Part shown: one piece after another, positions 20,185 through 33,800 of the stretch
Layout of the letters: every line of letters starts with the position of its first letter
Numbering within the stretch: the stretch's first letter is position 1
Assembly: GCA_011800155.1 (NCBI GenBank)
Contig: CM022376.1
Coordinates: 1,178,001-1,242,000 of the forward strand
Source: Flammulina velutipes
Lineage: Eukaryota > Basidiomycota > Agaricomycetes > Agaricales > Physalacriaceae
Direction of reading: 5' to 3'
DNA: 64,000 nucleotides
Position numbers and translations under genes: made by a program
Notes under the pieces: model-generated
What the model was told of the DNA's origin: nothing
Database searches by the model: none
Seen by the model: only the letters and a program-made list of their open reading frames with translations

Positions 20185-23100
20185 TTGAAGCCAGCCGTAT
20201 ACCCCGAACGACGCTCTGGGGAGCAGAACCACAAGACCATGCATCTCGCCCCATTCATACGAAGTGTCATACATGCCACGGCGACTGACATTGATATCCA
20301 GTGGGTTACTCTTGCCATTCGTCCGTCATATCCTAATGTGAACTATCAGACATGTATATTCGTATCCTCTGGCTGTAGATCCTTGTCTTGCGCGCGATCC
20401 TCTCTTCAAAACGCTTAGCCACGTTGTTATGGGCTTGTAACGGGAATTATATGTGGCACCGTTCCGTTCCGTATCGATCGCTCAGACTTTAGAGAACTCG
20501 AGGAGGCTAACTCTGTCCAGGAGCTCGCATAATCTGACAGCGAAGAGTCATCCGTCGACTTTCTAGATTGGATAAATGGATACGAGAAGAAGAAGAAAGG
20601 TGCACTGTCGACTGCCTTTTATCACGATCAAACTCCTCCTGCGCCTGAGAAATCTGCACTCCTTGACTATTCCTTCTTGGCCCGTCTGACCGTCAACCTT
20701 GTCGAGGACACGACACCGCTCAGCCTATTTTGTATAGGTCAAGATGATGAGCTGCAGAGCGCTATGACATCCTGTCTATTCCAGCGCTCTGCCTGGGGAA
20801 TACGGGATCCGTTGGTAGGCATCGCCTTGGATAGAACGACTACTGTTCGAATTCTTATTGGATGGCTTGAGGACACGGCCGAATCAGATTGTGCAAGTCA
20901 ATTCTTATTTTGTTGATTAGGGACTAATCCTGCTCAGTTTGTTGTCCATATAGCACAAGACACGTCTTGTTGTTACGACCTTTCCACTGCTTCTGAGGCT
21001 TTCAAATTCGCGTCAATTATCGCAAACGTGGGCCAACGATTTTCTACGACCTGTCAAGCGGCGATCGCTTTTACAGAATAATTGAAGCACAATGTGTCGG
21101 AGCATCTACTCAAGGTCTGGAGGTTGGATCAAATAGATTTGGCGCCTTGCATTGTGCCGAAAGAACCATCGCCCACAGCGAAAATAGATTCCTGGCTAGC
21201 TGGCGTCCCTCTCAGTGAATATGTCAACGACGGCCGTTCATCGTCATCATCACTCACCAGTATTTCCATCGAGAGTTTTGTCATTGAAGCCAGTACTGGT
21301 TCCCCGAGCCGGTAAGCCCTTTTGTCATACTTTCTTCATGATAACTGACGGACCCAGCCGTGTCTTGGGCCATAGTAGCGATGATGATAATCGTCGCACT
21401 TGATTCTGGCTGTTCTCTCGTTTGGCTGCGACACGTACTTTGTTTCCCTACGCCTTATTGAAGAATTGCGAAACCGATACCAAGACAAAGTCTGGGAATC
21501 TCACGCCAGAGGATCTCTATCAAACCGTCTCCTCTCAGTACTACAACCTAGTCTCTTTTTCCTGGTTCGATAGAGTAAGCTCTCGCATCTTTCAACTACA
21601 GATTGTGGTTTCAACTCATCGTTTCCAGAACGCAGAACCTCTGGACGCCACGCTTAGTGAAGTATGTGGCAAGATAAACTTCGGCTCTATGGCTGACGAA
21701 CTCTGTAGCTTCTGATTATTCGAGAAGCCAAATCAGCTGTGGATAGACTCAAACTACTTGGAAGCATTGGCCAATATCCGCCTTACAAACCTCTATCCAA
21801 GGAATGCGACAAGATCCTGCGGGACAACCTACATGATGTGGCGTTGGTCTACGAAGACATCCAACAATTGGTAAACATGGAGGGAAAAACCGGGAGCGAA
21901 CTTGAATGTCGCCACCACCTTGACCGTCTTATGCTGAAGTTCTTCCATGGAAGCATTGATAGCAACGCAGATGTGTTGCAGGATTACTCCAAGCCTCATG
22001 TCATGGTGTCGTATGTGCACTGTATCGACATTCAAACCATTCACCTGATCGTTTTGTTAGGCTGGAGCGCTCTCTCTCGTTGCCTCGCGCATTTGTTGCC
22101 GAACGATCCCAAAATATTACGAACATAATCATACATCAAATGCTAATTACAGCGGTTGTGCGAGAGCTAAGGGCACCTCTCACAAATGATGTTGACACGA
22201 TTACTGATTTCCTCATGGCACGTTATCCTACACCTCTCGAGCCCACTGTTGACGCCGACGCAAATTATTCTACGTTCGATGAATCCTCATTGCACGCGCG
22301 CTTCCAACAAGACCTCACTGCGTTGGCATGTGTCGCGGGCACAGCAGGGGGTGTCAATGATCCTGGGCAATTAAATCCCCTTTCCCAACCGGAAGGAATC
22401 TCAGAATTGCCACAAAGAGGAACTCGAAAGGATCGTTTGCGACTCTGTTGGCTTCATTCGGATTCAAGATGTTTTCACGTCTAAAACTGCGTCTGCAGCC
22501 TTCAACTTGATCCACCCTTCTGCGAACACCGAGCTAAGGAAGAGGACTGTAGTTGAAGCAGATGGTGTTACCACTGCCGGCCGTTTTCGAAAAGGGCAAA
22601 CGGAAAAGCTATTTCAGCCTGACGACATTTTTGCGCATTCGCAAAATTTGGTTGCTACCCGCGCAACTTCAAACAGGTCCGTTTCAGAGGAATCCGTTCT
22701 GACGGATGCGGGTCAATTAGGCAGACCCAGTCTGAAGTCTACACAACTTTTACGAGGCGACCATCGTGCCACTAGTGATGTGCCAGTGGTCGATCTACAG
22801 AAAGGTATAAACATGTCTCTTGTCAGCCCTCGTACTCAAGCAGTTCGCAGATCTCTTCCTACCGATTCTCATGTCGGTGCACACAAAAGTTCTAACTACA
22901 TGCTATACTGCCAACATCAATAAGGGAAGAATGTGCGCAACTGCGGCCGTCAAGTTCTATGCGGCGATGGGAATATATGGTCTTGGGGTGTATACTGTCA
23001 TCTCCGAAGGCTCTGTTGCCATTGTCACGGTATCGTATGGTGAACAAGTGTTTGGGCCGCTTCAAGATCATACGTTACCCCCGTATTTGTTGCCCACAGA

Positions 23101-23476
23101 CAGCGAGCTGACGACGGATCCAACGGAGCTGCTTGTGAGTTCATCATACTCTGTGCTGTCGAACGGCTAATTGACGGTGTAAACAGCCTAGCAAAGTTCA
23201 CATCATTGAGCGTAATGCCGTCTCTCCTTTGACCTCGCACACCCTCTTGGCCTTGTCAACTTCGTGACGTTTTTGATCAAGTTACGCATTGAGTATGTGC
23301 CGATGGTGGTAAAAATGGTACACCTGGCGTGCTCGGAGAGGATGCAGGAACGACCGGAGGAGCCTGGGGAGGAATCTCTGCAACTTCAGAGTGAGATGAA
23401 GGTTTATCTCAAAAGCATGGGCATAATTCTAGATGGCTCATACAAAGCGACCTGGAGGAGACACAGACCGAATTAG
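20185..23476 (+). pseudogene. Decayed or unresolved multi-exon gene of unknown family
   Basis: A succession of coding-like segments on the plus strand, with plausible introns between some of them (for example 20898-20938, GTCAAT...CTCAG). Readable stretches include SVDFLDWINGYEKKKKGA, LSLFCIGQDDELQSAM, AKIDSWLAGVPLSEYV, LVALVYEDIQQLVN-like helices around 21840-21880, and SLPRAFVAERSQNITNII around 22070-22130. In-frame TAA codons at 20530 and 21079 interrupt what otherwise reads as continuous protein, so I call it a pseudogene. Undetected introns could rescue it. I recognise no domain. It lies between the tRNA and the GH35 gene. Confidence 0.4.
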
Positions 23477-23614
23477 TACTGTGGGGTGAGAGCATACTCC
23501 TACAACCAAGATTAGCTCTGTCATTCTCTTAAAAATTTTGATGAACACGAAATGGTAGTCAGTATCCTGAGTAGACCAATCACACGCATTGTTCCTAGAA
23601 CTTATACATCATAA

Positions 23615-26600
23615 TCAGGCAAATTGTAAACGCTCTTCAGTCCAGCTAGGCTGGAGATAAGTGCCTACAAAGTCTCCAAACGAGCTCTCATAGACACCCA
23701 ACACATTCCAGCTCGCTTCGACATGCGCAGTCTCCGTACTCTGTGACCACACATTCAATGCAATCGTATTCGAGCCACGATAGTTCAGAATACCAGGAGG
23801 TACAGGGAACGCCTTCAACAATGGTTAGCGAACTCAAGCAAGACGCGAAGATGAATACGTACAATCTGGTGTCCTATCTGGGGCACAAATTTGCCATATT
23901 GATACCTATACATCGTAAGCACCAGCCCGGGAAGTATCAAGAGGTCACTCACCCATTGACGTACAGATGCGCGCGGAGGTTGCTCCCCTGTGGCGCGTTG
24001 AGCACGATCTCCAGAGACGCATCGAATCCAACGGGAATGTTGATATCTGCCGTAGTCCTGAAGAACCCGATCCTTCCCCCAGAGACACCCTCGTTCAATT
24101 CCCGCTCCTCCCACTTGCTATCGTCAAAGCCCGGCAAGTGCCATCCCAGACGCTCGGCATGCAACCCTCCCTCAGCAATAACCCCGCGCACAGGATCGAT
24201 ATTCGCTTCACCTCCAGCATTCCCTGCGATCCTCCACTCGGTGAATGCCGAGCCCTCGATGCTGGCATCCATGATACCCCGAGGGAGGACTGCATCAGCA
24301 AGTTCGTCATGTCCAGAGTGATCCATCACCACTGTAAGGATATTCTCGCCTTCACGAGCTGCGTCCCCGAAGCTGAGAGCAAGTGCCCCGCTCGACGTGG
24401 TAATTGAACCAAGGTAGCTCCCAAGGAAGTCGCCATTCAACCAGGCCGACCATCCGAACGCTGTGCCTCCCTGCAAGTTCAACGATGCGCCAGTGGCCTT
24501 GCCATCGAACCTGCCTCGGAAAATCTGCACGCCAGTGTGATAGCCGTAGTCATCAGCGTACAACGAGACTGGCGTAGTAAGCTTTCGAGGATTAGGTGAG
24601 CTGGTCTTGTTCGCCACGACCCACTTGGAGTCGTCATAATCTGCGCTACTCTCGGGGAGCGCATCGGAGAACTTCCATCCCGAAAGGCTTAGCGAGCTCT
24701 GCAACTGCTCGATCGAGAATGAGGGTGCAGCGAGTTTTGCTTGGATGGTGCCATAAGATGTTTTCTGCGCTTTGACCTGTTTGCCATTCCAACGGATGGT
24801 ATTGACGTTCGATGGAGCCCAAACTTCTAGCGTGGTGGCTCGGTCGATATCTCCTGTCACAACGGCAGTGCATCCCTCGTATGCCAAAGTCCTCACGAGG
24901 TAGGGACCCGTCACTAACCCGATCTCGGTAGCAGCGACGATGGGGTTCTTCGTCAATGTGGGAGCCCATAATCTGTAAGCAAGTGTTCTAGAGAGCAGAA
25001 TGACACGGAAGTTGTCGAATTGGAGAACGCCCTGAGAATTCGGTTGAGATCTCCATGACACGACGAGGTCGTTCTTGACAGTGTGAAAAGATCCACCGGT
25101 CCCCGAGATAACACTTCTCCTCTTCGACCCGCCAAGGATGGCGAACTCGCCAGCCTCACCATCCGGTACCCAGACAGCTAGAATAGATTTGCCGTCGACG
25201 ATGAAATGGGAGAGGATCTCAGCAGTGGAGTAGAGAAGGGTGTTGTCGCCGAATGTGAAATCGGTCACAACAATTTTGCTCTGTCGACCGGCGAGGCGAA
25301 TGGGGTTTGAGAACTGCGGGACGGTAAGGCTTCCAGACTTGGTTTCGATATCCAGCGTGAAGTCATCGGTTGCCTTGTTTGCTGAATCCGCATGTCGCAG
25401 AACGTAGAACGCGGCTCCAGTCGTGGGATTCCTGAGCTCGGTGGCACCAACAGTTTCTGAGCTGGTAAGGGATGTGCTGAGGTTGCGAGGTCGATCCGTC
25501 ATAGTGAGGTCATGAGCAGTGCGGAAGAAAAGCCCAATCAACTTGGTCTCGGAGTACTTGTCCTGTAATTGGCGTGTTTCGCGGATAGGCGCGGAATAGT
25601 CGTATGACGTTGCAACGATATTGGTGGCCAGACCACCCCAGTTCGTACCACCTAAAAAGTGGATGAGTTTTCCTGACGTATCTCGAGAATGTGCAACATA
25701 CCGAATAGCATATACAGAGATATCATTGTGATCCTCTGAGCAGCCAAGTCACGAAAGAAAACATTCGCAAAATCTACATCAAGTAAAGTTGCTGCTCTAT
25801 CACAATGAGGCCCCCAGGAACCAAAATAGCCTCCTTGGAACTCCGGTATGAAGGATGGTTGCGTCGGAGACATCAACTCGAAATGAGGAACGTAGCTTTG
25901 GCACGGAATCAACATTGTCGGAACTGAAAGGTGGATCAAGAACTCACTTCACAGTGGTGAACTCGGGCACGTCACCACATCGGGACAAGTTACAGGACCA
26001 GCACACTGGGTAGCTGAAATGGAACATTGTTAATCAGAGTGTGGGTAGAAGATGAACAGCTTACGAGTCGAGGCCATATATATCTTGATCGCCATGTCCA
26101 GGAAGGTAGTCCTTACTCCATGACAAACCTTGGTAACACTTGTGTTAGCGAGGTCGTGTAGAGGAAAGGAAACATACTCCTCATGTTGGCAGCATTCGTA
26201 ATCAAAGGACTGGTAACGCCGTTCTTTCTCGCGTTCTGTTCGAGAGCAACCATATAGTCAGCAACATCATGATTGATCTCGCCATTGGAGAGCCTTTGAC
26301 CACCAATTTCGTTTTCAACTTGTTGTAAAATCTAACAAAATGCTCAATACTAGTAAAATTGGAAGTGCGAGAAGGCTTACAACAGGGCCTCCGTTGGAAA
26401 ACTGATGCTTCGCAGAGATTGTGTTGGAGGCGGTAATGAAGGGTTCCCAAGCAGCCTCATAGCGAGGATCAGCGTTTCTCAGAGAGCCGTAAGCGCCTGT
26501 TGTAGTCCAAAGGGCGAAACCTCCAGCTGTTGTCTCGGCACTATAAAACCAGGTGGGTTGCAAGATCAAATATAGAGAAAGATCAAGCTCACTTGACATA

Positions 26601-27045
26601 TGGTCCGTTCCTCATCGTCACGTAAAGGCCAACGTCCTGCGCCATAGTCAACAGCAAGTCGATATTGCGCGCACCAGTTTCGAAGTCGATGGTATGAACA
26701 TTGGGTGCGTGAAAGGCCCAATGACTGGATGGAAGTCAGCGATCAAGCCACCGAGATATATTTAAACGCGACTGACAGGTAGATCGAGACGGTGTTGAAG
26801 CCAGCAGCTTTGATTTTTTGCAGAAGGTCCTCCCAAACTTCGGGAACTGGTATCCTCCAAGGATGGAATTCACCACTCCATACAAAAGTCCGCTGGCCGT
26901 CGACGGAAAGACTGTAGTGGTCCCACTGAAGACGGTCCGTGTATCCATTGTCGTGAACGGGCCAGTCTGTGTCCTGCTGGGCGAAAGATGGACCGAGCAA
27001 GGCAGAAAGAATGCCGACCCAGATGGAAGGGAGAAACAATTGCAT
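23615..27045 (-). CDS. Beta-galactosidase, glycoside hydrolase family 35 (LacA type), secreted
   Basis: ATG at 27045 with signal peptide ([18 protein letters not shown], then PSFAQ). The GH35 N-terminal block reads [26 protein letters not shown], and the following exon [25 protein letters not shown]. The acid/base Glu lies in [10 protein letters not shown] (near 26315) and the nucleophile in [12 protein letters not shown] (near 25840). The large C-terminal part (25541 down to 23615) carries the beta-sandwich and jelly-roll domains of roughly 1,000-residue fungal enzymes, with exons interrupted near 23945 and ending [10 protein letters not shown]. It removes beta-galactosyl residues from pectic galactan, xyloglucan or lactose-like substrates outside the cell. 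Divergent from the GH47 gene. Exon borders in the middle are approximate. Confidence 0.88.
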
Positions 27046-27537
27046 CTTTCGGAGGCTACTATGATTGAGTATGGAACACTCTTATATGTAGTTGAGTCCG
27101 ACAATGGGCCGCCAGAGAGAACGAAGAATTCGAACGAGGAGCGAAGATGGACTTGGGTCATGGGGTGTACTCATCCTCGTTTTCCAGATTCACTAGTCCA
27201 GGATGATCCACATGGTTATCTAAGGCTATGGCGGCCAGACGTACGCTCTATTGAGCCCAGCTTTTTGGATGTCCTTGAAAATAAGGCTCGATTTGATAGG
27301 TGGATAAACTCACTTTGGGTGCGCATAGAGTGCTTGGAGAGGATACAGAAGCAATCTCTTCACCTTCAGAATAATCGTCGACGAAGGTTCAACGTTGAAC
27401 GTTTAATTCGAGCGCATGGGATGGCTCTTACATTGAAGTTAAGTACAACAAGCATATGAAACCGGAGCTTTAAATTTCGGCAAGTCCCGACTCTGTCGCG
27501 TTATGCCACGTGCTCGCATTTCGGACGTCCTGCTCTC
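27046..27537. promoter_or_regulatory. Divergent promoter region between GH35 and GH47
   Basis: 492 bp. A CACGTG E-box-like site is present near 27508, about 30 bp upstream of the GH47 ATG. Open frames here are shadows without splice context. Confidence 0.35.
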
Positions 27538-30054
27538 ATGTCAGATCCTTTAAGGAAACGGAAAACCAAGGCCTCAACGACGAAACCCGCTGAGAAACGG
27601 CGACAAGACGATGTGCAGGCTCACAACGACAACGACGCCGACATTGACTTTCCATCCATTCAAAAGTACATTAAAATCCTATGGGTCCCACTAGCTCTGA
27701 GTCTTGCTGCTTTTGTTTACACAGTGAGTTTTCTGATGTATGCTCTCTCGTCGTCTGACTGGAACGCAGAATCCAGACTCAGTAAAACAAGTCGTTGGAA
27801 CTTGGCTCGGAGATGACATATTTGAGAGTGTCCACCGCCCAGTCGACATACCAATCAACCTCAATGCTGACTACGAGAAGAGGGATGCTGTCGTTGGGGC
27901 GTTCAAGGTGCGCGACCTCCTAATACCTTCCACTCCGTCGTTGCTAACTGCAACCAGCACGCTTGGCACGCTTATGGTCTGTTACCAGCTTCGATACGCA
28001 CATGGACATTAACAATAATGCAGAACGCAATGCAATGGGCGACGACGAATATCACCCTATAAGCCGGAAAGGTTCCAACCTCACCGAAGCAGGCGGAATC
28101 GGATATACCGTCGTCGACTCTTTGGACAGTCTGCTCATGATGGGTCTCCACGAAGACTACGCGCGCGCTCGCAAATGGGTTGACGAGAAACTCAACTTTG
28201 AAAAGGATGGCAACTTTAACACGTTCGAGGTGAGTTTTCTATGATTCATGTATCAATTATCTAACTCGGCTAGACCACTATCCGCGTCCTCGGAGGACTA
28301 TTGGCGGCATATCATATGACGGACAACGATCCTCTGTATCTGGAACGTGCAGTTGACCTGGCTGATCGCATTATGGTCGCATTCGACACGACGTCTGGTC
28401 TCCCACTACCCATGGTAAATCTTGCCCAACGCGTAGGCGTACCCGACAAGGACCTGCCTTTACTGGTCAGCACGGCTGAGATATCAACACTTCAATTGGA
28501 ACTTCGTTATCTCAGTTTCCTCACGGACGACGACGTTTATTGGGAAAAGGCCGAAAATGTATGGACTTTTCATGGCTTTCACCTTCCTGTCCTCATTTCA
28601 AATCAGGTTATGAAACTAATTAAACAAGCTCGTATGCCGCACGGATTAGCGTCTATCTTTATGCAGTACGCACATCACCTGCGTGATTTTCTTTGTCTAA
28701 CTGTGACCTAGCGTCGAAGGAGCCCAGTTTGTCCCCTCTGCTATTCGGTTGGGCTCAAGAGGTGATTCGTATTATGAATACCTTTTGTACGCCGCGGTGT
28801 TTTTTTACATTCCTCGGAAGCTGACCTCACCGACAGAAAGCAATATCTCCAAACAGTGAGGGTCTCGTCATTCACCATTCTATCTCCCTGAAACGTTTAG
28901 AATCGCACTGAAGATGTCTACCGCGAGGTTTGCAGCTTTCTCCAGCCACATCGATACACGATACTAATTCGAGCACTAGATGTATGATGATACTATGCAG
29001 GCGATCGATGAATACCTCATCAAGCAGAGTGAGACTAAGAAGATGACTTATACCGCAGAGCTGATACCTGAGCGACATCCCAATGGCGAAATGTATGAGG
29101 TCTGCGTATACCCTTGCCTCTCCCTCACTGACGGTCCTTAGATCGTGGCGTCTGACACCAAAACAAGACCATCTTGTGTGTTTCTTTGGTGGATCACTTA
29201 TGTTGGGCGCAGCAACATCGGGCGCGGTCTATGACACCGTCTCGATACCCCCGAAAGCGAAAGAACTCACGGCTCATGGATTCCGCGATTGGAATACCGG
29301 GATGGCCCTCATCAAGACATGTATGGATACACATGACACTGCCACGTATGTGATTCTTGCCTTGGACCACCAAGCTTGGAGTTCTTGACATTGTCCTCTC
29401 AGTGGCCTATCACCGGAAATTGTTCATTTCAGGATCCCGACAGACTCCCTCGACGTGATTGAATCCATTCCGACAGATTGGTATATTAAAGGTGGCAAGT
29501 AAGTGTGTCTGCTAAAATGCTGTGGTGTTGTCTGAGTTCCGTCAAGACCAGGTGCATTCCCACCTTACGATGCCAGGTACATGCTCAGGTATATATGTTC
29601 TATGTTGTGAATCAGTATCCGTCTGATTATCTTGACAGGCCTGAGACTGTCGAGTCGCTCTTCATTGGCTGGCGCCTCACTGGAGACCAAAAGTACCGCG
29701 ATTATGGCTGGGCCATCTTCCAGGCGATAGAGAGGCACTGTAAAGTGGAAACCGGAGGCTACGCGACGATCGTCAACGTGGATGAGGTACCTGTAAGACT
29801 GGAGGATAAGATGGAGACATTTTTCTTGGTGGGTTAATTTCATGCGATGCTCCATAACCCTGTTACTCATATTCTACTGAAGAGCGAAACTTTGAAATAT
29901 CTGTTCCTGTTGTTTTCAGACGCGGACGTGTATTCGTTGAATGGTATGTCAATTCGTTCTCTTGCGGGATTGGTCTTAATGGTTTATCCCAGAGTATGTG
30001 TATAACACGGAGGCCCATCCACTACCTATATTTACGCCAACTATACGGACTGGA
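27538..30054 (+). CDS. Class I alpha-mannosidase, glycoside hydrolase family 47
   Basis: ATG 27538. The short basic cytosolic tail is followed by one membrane segment (IKILWVPLALSLAAFVYT, about residues 44-61), making a type II membrane enzyme of ER/Golgi. About a dozen exons follow, with family blocks NLTEAGGIGYTVVDSLDSLL, QFVPSAIRLGSRGDSYYEYLL, HLVCFFGGSLMLGA, RPETVESLFIGWRLTG (catalytic Glu region), DKMETFFLSETLKYLFLLF and, at the C-terminus, YVYNTEAHPLPIF, whose Thr coordinates the calcium ion. The exon that joins RYMLR to PETVES needs an intron at about 29590-29638. GH47 enzymes trim alpha-1,2-mannose from N-glycans during glycoprotein maturation or ER quality control; the exact subtype was not resolved. 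Confidence 0.88.
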
Positions 30055-30199
30055 TTTTCGTGAATCTATGTATGAAATAACATGTCTACGGGCTCCTGAT
30101 TCTTCGCCCAGCAGCCCTTTCGTCAACGTCGTGAATTTTGTTGACTTCGAGCACGTGGCAGAGCTCAAATAGAGGTAGGGTAAGTACGACACAGGGGAC

Positions 30200-30586
30200 T
30201 TGCCGACCTACCAACTCCTATTTCCCTCCATTCTACGTCTCTCACGTGTAAACCACGTCTCCTTTGTCCTTTCGTATTTCTTCTCCGACCGCACGGGCAA
30301 GGAAATGGTGGATTCTTGGGTCATGTATCTACCGCGCATTCTGGACTCTTTGCCAAATCTCAAATGGGTCTCTTTCGACACCCGTGCATGCGACGACGCA
30401 GAGGGTATTTTTAAGGGTTGCAAGCTTCTTCCGTTGTCGTATGCTGCACCGGACTTGGAGTCGATGTCGACGCTGCATTGTATAAGATGGAGAGGACCCG
30501 GTGTGTATATTCCATACGATCCATCGACAATATTGCAGTCAAGCAGCGTGAATTACATTTGTAGCTCTATGGCGAGGGACGTGTAG
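30200..30586 (+). CDS. Small ORF, unknown, possibly a fragment of an F-box/LRR-type protein
   Basis: 128-codon ORF with the composition of the leucine-rich ends of fungal F-box proteins (SILRLSRVNHVSFVLSYFF, LPRILDSLPNLKWVSFD). No F-box precedes it, and the upstream 150 bp hold no convincing exon. It may be a gene relic downstream of GH47. Confidence 0.25.
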   Translation: MPTYQLLFPSILRLSRVNHVSFVLSYFFSDRTGKEMVDSWVMYLPRILDSLPNLKWVSFDTRACDDAEGIFKGCKLLPLSYAAPDLESMSTLHCIRWRGPGVYIPYDPSTILQSSSVNYICSSMARDV

Positions 30587-30882
30587 GGATGGCTAGAAAA
30601 CAAAGGTAGAGCAGTAGAGGAGAAGAGACGTACATTCTTCAAAGCTCTCTCTATAATCGTGGTGTTCAATAATTGAAGAAATCAACAAGCCGCTCACTTT
30701 GGTTGTCCCAAAATAAGCATCGAGCGGAGCATCCGAAATAGGAGATTTGATCCAAAACAAAGCATTCGACTGTATACCTCATCCCACCACCACCTTTGCA
30801 CGCTGCCTTCGTCGTTGCAGCCGCCGTTGAGCTCGAGGACGACGAGCACGGACCGTCTTGCCAGCGAACTCGACCAGCACGG

Positions 30883-33800
30883 ATGGACGAGATCGAAAGT
30901 GTCCCTCAGCCAGCGGTCAAGAATCTGCGGTCGAAATTCGAGCAATTGGCCGTCGAGACGTCGTCGCCGCCTCTGCAGTTTGGAAATAGGCGTCCAGCAA
31001 GCAGGAATGGATCTCCAAGTCCGAGGCCACGCGTTACTTCTGGCAGTTTCTTGCTCGCCAACGACACCCCGTCGTTGAAGCCAACATCCTCCATTCCCGA
31101 CCTCAAGGGCCTTAAGCGTCCGCCACCACCCCCGCCGACTCGGGGATCGCGACCGTCGACGCCGACGCCCTCACCGTTACTGCGACCGGTGCCAGTGCAC
31201 CATCCGTCTCCTGGGAGTAGCGGTACGGCTTCAACGCATCTCACGGCTCAAATACCTTCTATATCGCTCATCGATGCGGACATTCACGAAGAGGACGAGG
31301 CAATCAAAGGCGTTGCTGCTCTACGCTCCAAATTTATGTGAGTGGCTGCCGACCGCTGTTAGAGTTGTAATTCACCATTCTGCAGCAACGGATCCGCTCA
31401 TTCAGAATCACCGTAAGATATCCGCATATATGCGTGTATTTCGGCCTATAACATGCATTTGCAGTGCCGAGCCGGAGACAAACGTCGCGTCGTTGCGACA
31501 CAAATTCTAGTTAGTAACGGAGCATCCGCAGTTCGCCTTGTACTTATTTTTGTCAGTGGCGCAAGCAACGATCAGGAGACGAGTACAAAGTGAGTAACAC
31601 ATTCCATGGCCTGCGTCTTATTCATGTTTTCACAGTGATAACGAGCCTAACGCAAGCGTGACTGCGCTTCGGTCAATATTCCTGTTCGTTTCCTGCCCTC
31701 ATCCATGCATGTCCTCGCTGCTTACCGCGCTCCATATTCCGTCTACAGAAACAACACACATTCACAACCCAGCTTGCCTCATTATGTAGCCCCGACACGT
31801 CCTTTGAAGCAACATTCTCCTCAGTCATCCATCTCGCAACAAGTATCGCATTCCCAGTCCTCATCGTCCAACTCGAGTGTCGCGAGCTCCAGCGACCCCT
31901 TCTATGAAAATCATACCGATGCAGAGTCCTCCGACACGACGCAAAGTCTGCCGACACGTTCTACCCACCGCAAAGATGACTCACTCATCGACCTCCATAG
32001 CCCCGGATCCAGCACTTCCAGCCTTCCTTCTCCTGACAGCGACACCAGCGCTCAGTCTTCTCCTCTTCCTCAGCGTTCGCGTCAACCACCACCAAGACCT
32101 CCCCCGAGACATCGTTCACTGGCGACAGAAATAGCATCGCCTTCCGCTGCTGCTCCGCCCTTACCTCAGCGCCGTGCCACCACTGCCACCCCGACCGATG
32201 ATCTTATTCCTCCGCCTGCCCTTCCCATTCGGCCTACTGTCACGGTTCCTGCAACAATTGCGACAGAACTCGTCGCTTCGCCAGCAGCAGAACGGCGTAT
32301 CCTAGGTTCAGGAAAACACCAGCCTCCTCCCACTCGTGTTATCGCGCTAGGTGACAAACTTCCCGAAGTAAGACGAGCAGCATCTGGCGATGATGACTCC
32401 GATTCTGAAGAGGAGGAGGAAGAGATGAAGGGGACTGGTGTTGATATGCTTCCAGACAGCAGTCGCTCGTCTCGTCGACCTCCTTACATGAGTGAGGTCC
32501 ACGACGGATACAAGGTCTTCAGTCCGATCAAGATGGGCCTCTACACTGGCCATGCCAGGATGTCTGGGACTCATCTAGTCGTTGGCGACGGCCACAAGAT
32601 TCGCATCTACGACTTGGCTGTACAGGACAGTCCTCTCTGGGTCATGGACTCGAAAGAAGCAGGTGTCAAAGGCATTTCGGTATCGAGCCTCGAATTTCGT
32701 GCGGGTGGCAGATTTTTTTGGATTGGGACCAAGGAAGGGCATATCCTTGAAGGGGACGTCAAGTCGGGCCAGTTCACCGGCCTCAAACCCAGCGCTCACA
32801 TACATCCAATATCCTTCATTTTTCGCCATGCCAACTCCATGGTCACCGTCGATGATGGAGGCAAGGTCCTCGTATGGACGCCTCCAACGGAAGACGAAGT
32901 TCTCAACTTGTCCATCCATCCCCCTCGCGTGGTTCGCATATTGGAAAAATTGGATTTCGCGAGGCTCATCAATGGAATGCTTTGGACCGCGTCCCGGAAC
33001 GACAAAGCGAGCGCCAATACGCCTTCGAAGGTCCCTATCATACGTGTCTACGACGTCTTCACGCCTGGCTGTGTTGGTAGGACTATCTTGCCTACGGAGC
33101 ATGTTGGTGCCGTTACCTCTGCTGCCATCCTTCCTTCCGACCCGACGCATGCATACGTCGGACATGAGGAAGGGTACATTACAATATGGGATTTGGACAC
33201 TCCTGATCGCTATCCAAAGTGCGCGGAGGTGATGAAGGTGTCAGTGTCCGACATTCTTTGTCTCGAAGGTGTATTCAACAGGTTGTGGACTGGGAGTCGC
33301 GCTGGGACGATATCAGCTTACGACGTTGCACCGCGCCCTTGGCTAGTCACCAACTGCTGGAATCCTAATCCGGGAATGCCTATCATGAAGTTGCAAGTAG
33401 ATCCTTTTGGCGTGGGATCGACAGGGCGCCTTTGTGTTCTCAGCTTGAGTCGGGATGAAATGTTGATGATGTGGGATGGTATGCTGTCCGTCGATTGGAT
33501 GGGTATGATCCTTTTTCTGTTATAGTGTTCTCGCTAATGATCGTGACCTAGATAACGAACTTATAAAGCACGAACAACGATTTAGCACCTTCCGAGAGCT
33601 CAAAGTACTCATCGCTTCCTGGAACTGCGACGCTGCAAAACCTGATCACCTAAACGGGGATCCTGCCAACATCAACCTACTACATGACATCCTGACGAGC
33701 GTTGATTCCCCCGATATCATCGTGTTTGGCTTCCAGGAGGTCATTGATCTAGAGAGTCGCAAGATGGCTGCGAAGAATGTTATCTTGAGTGCTGGACCGC

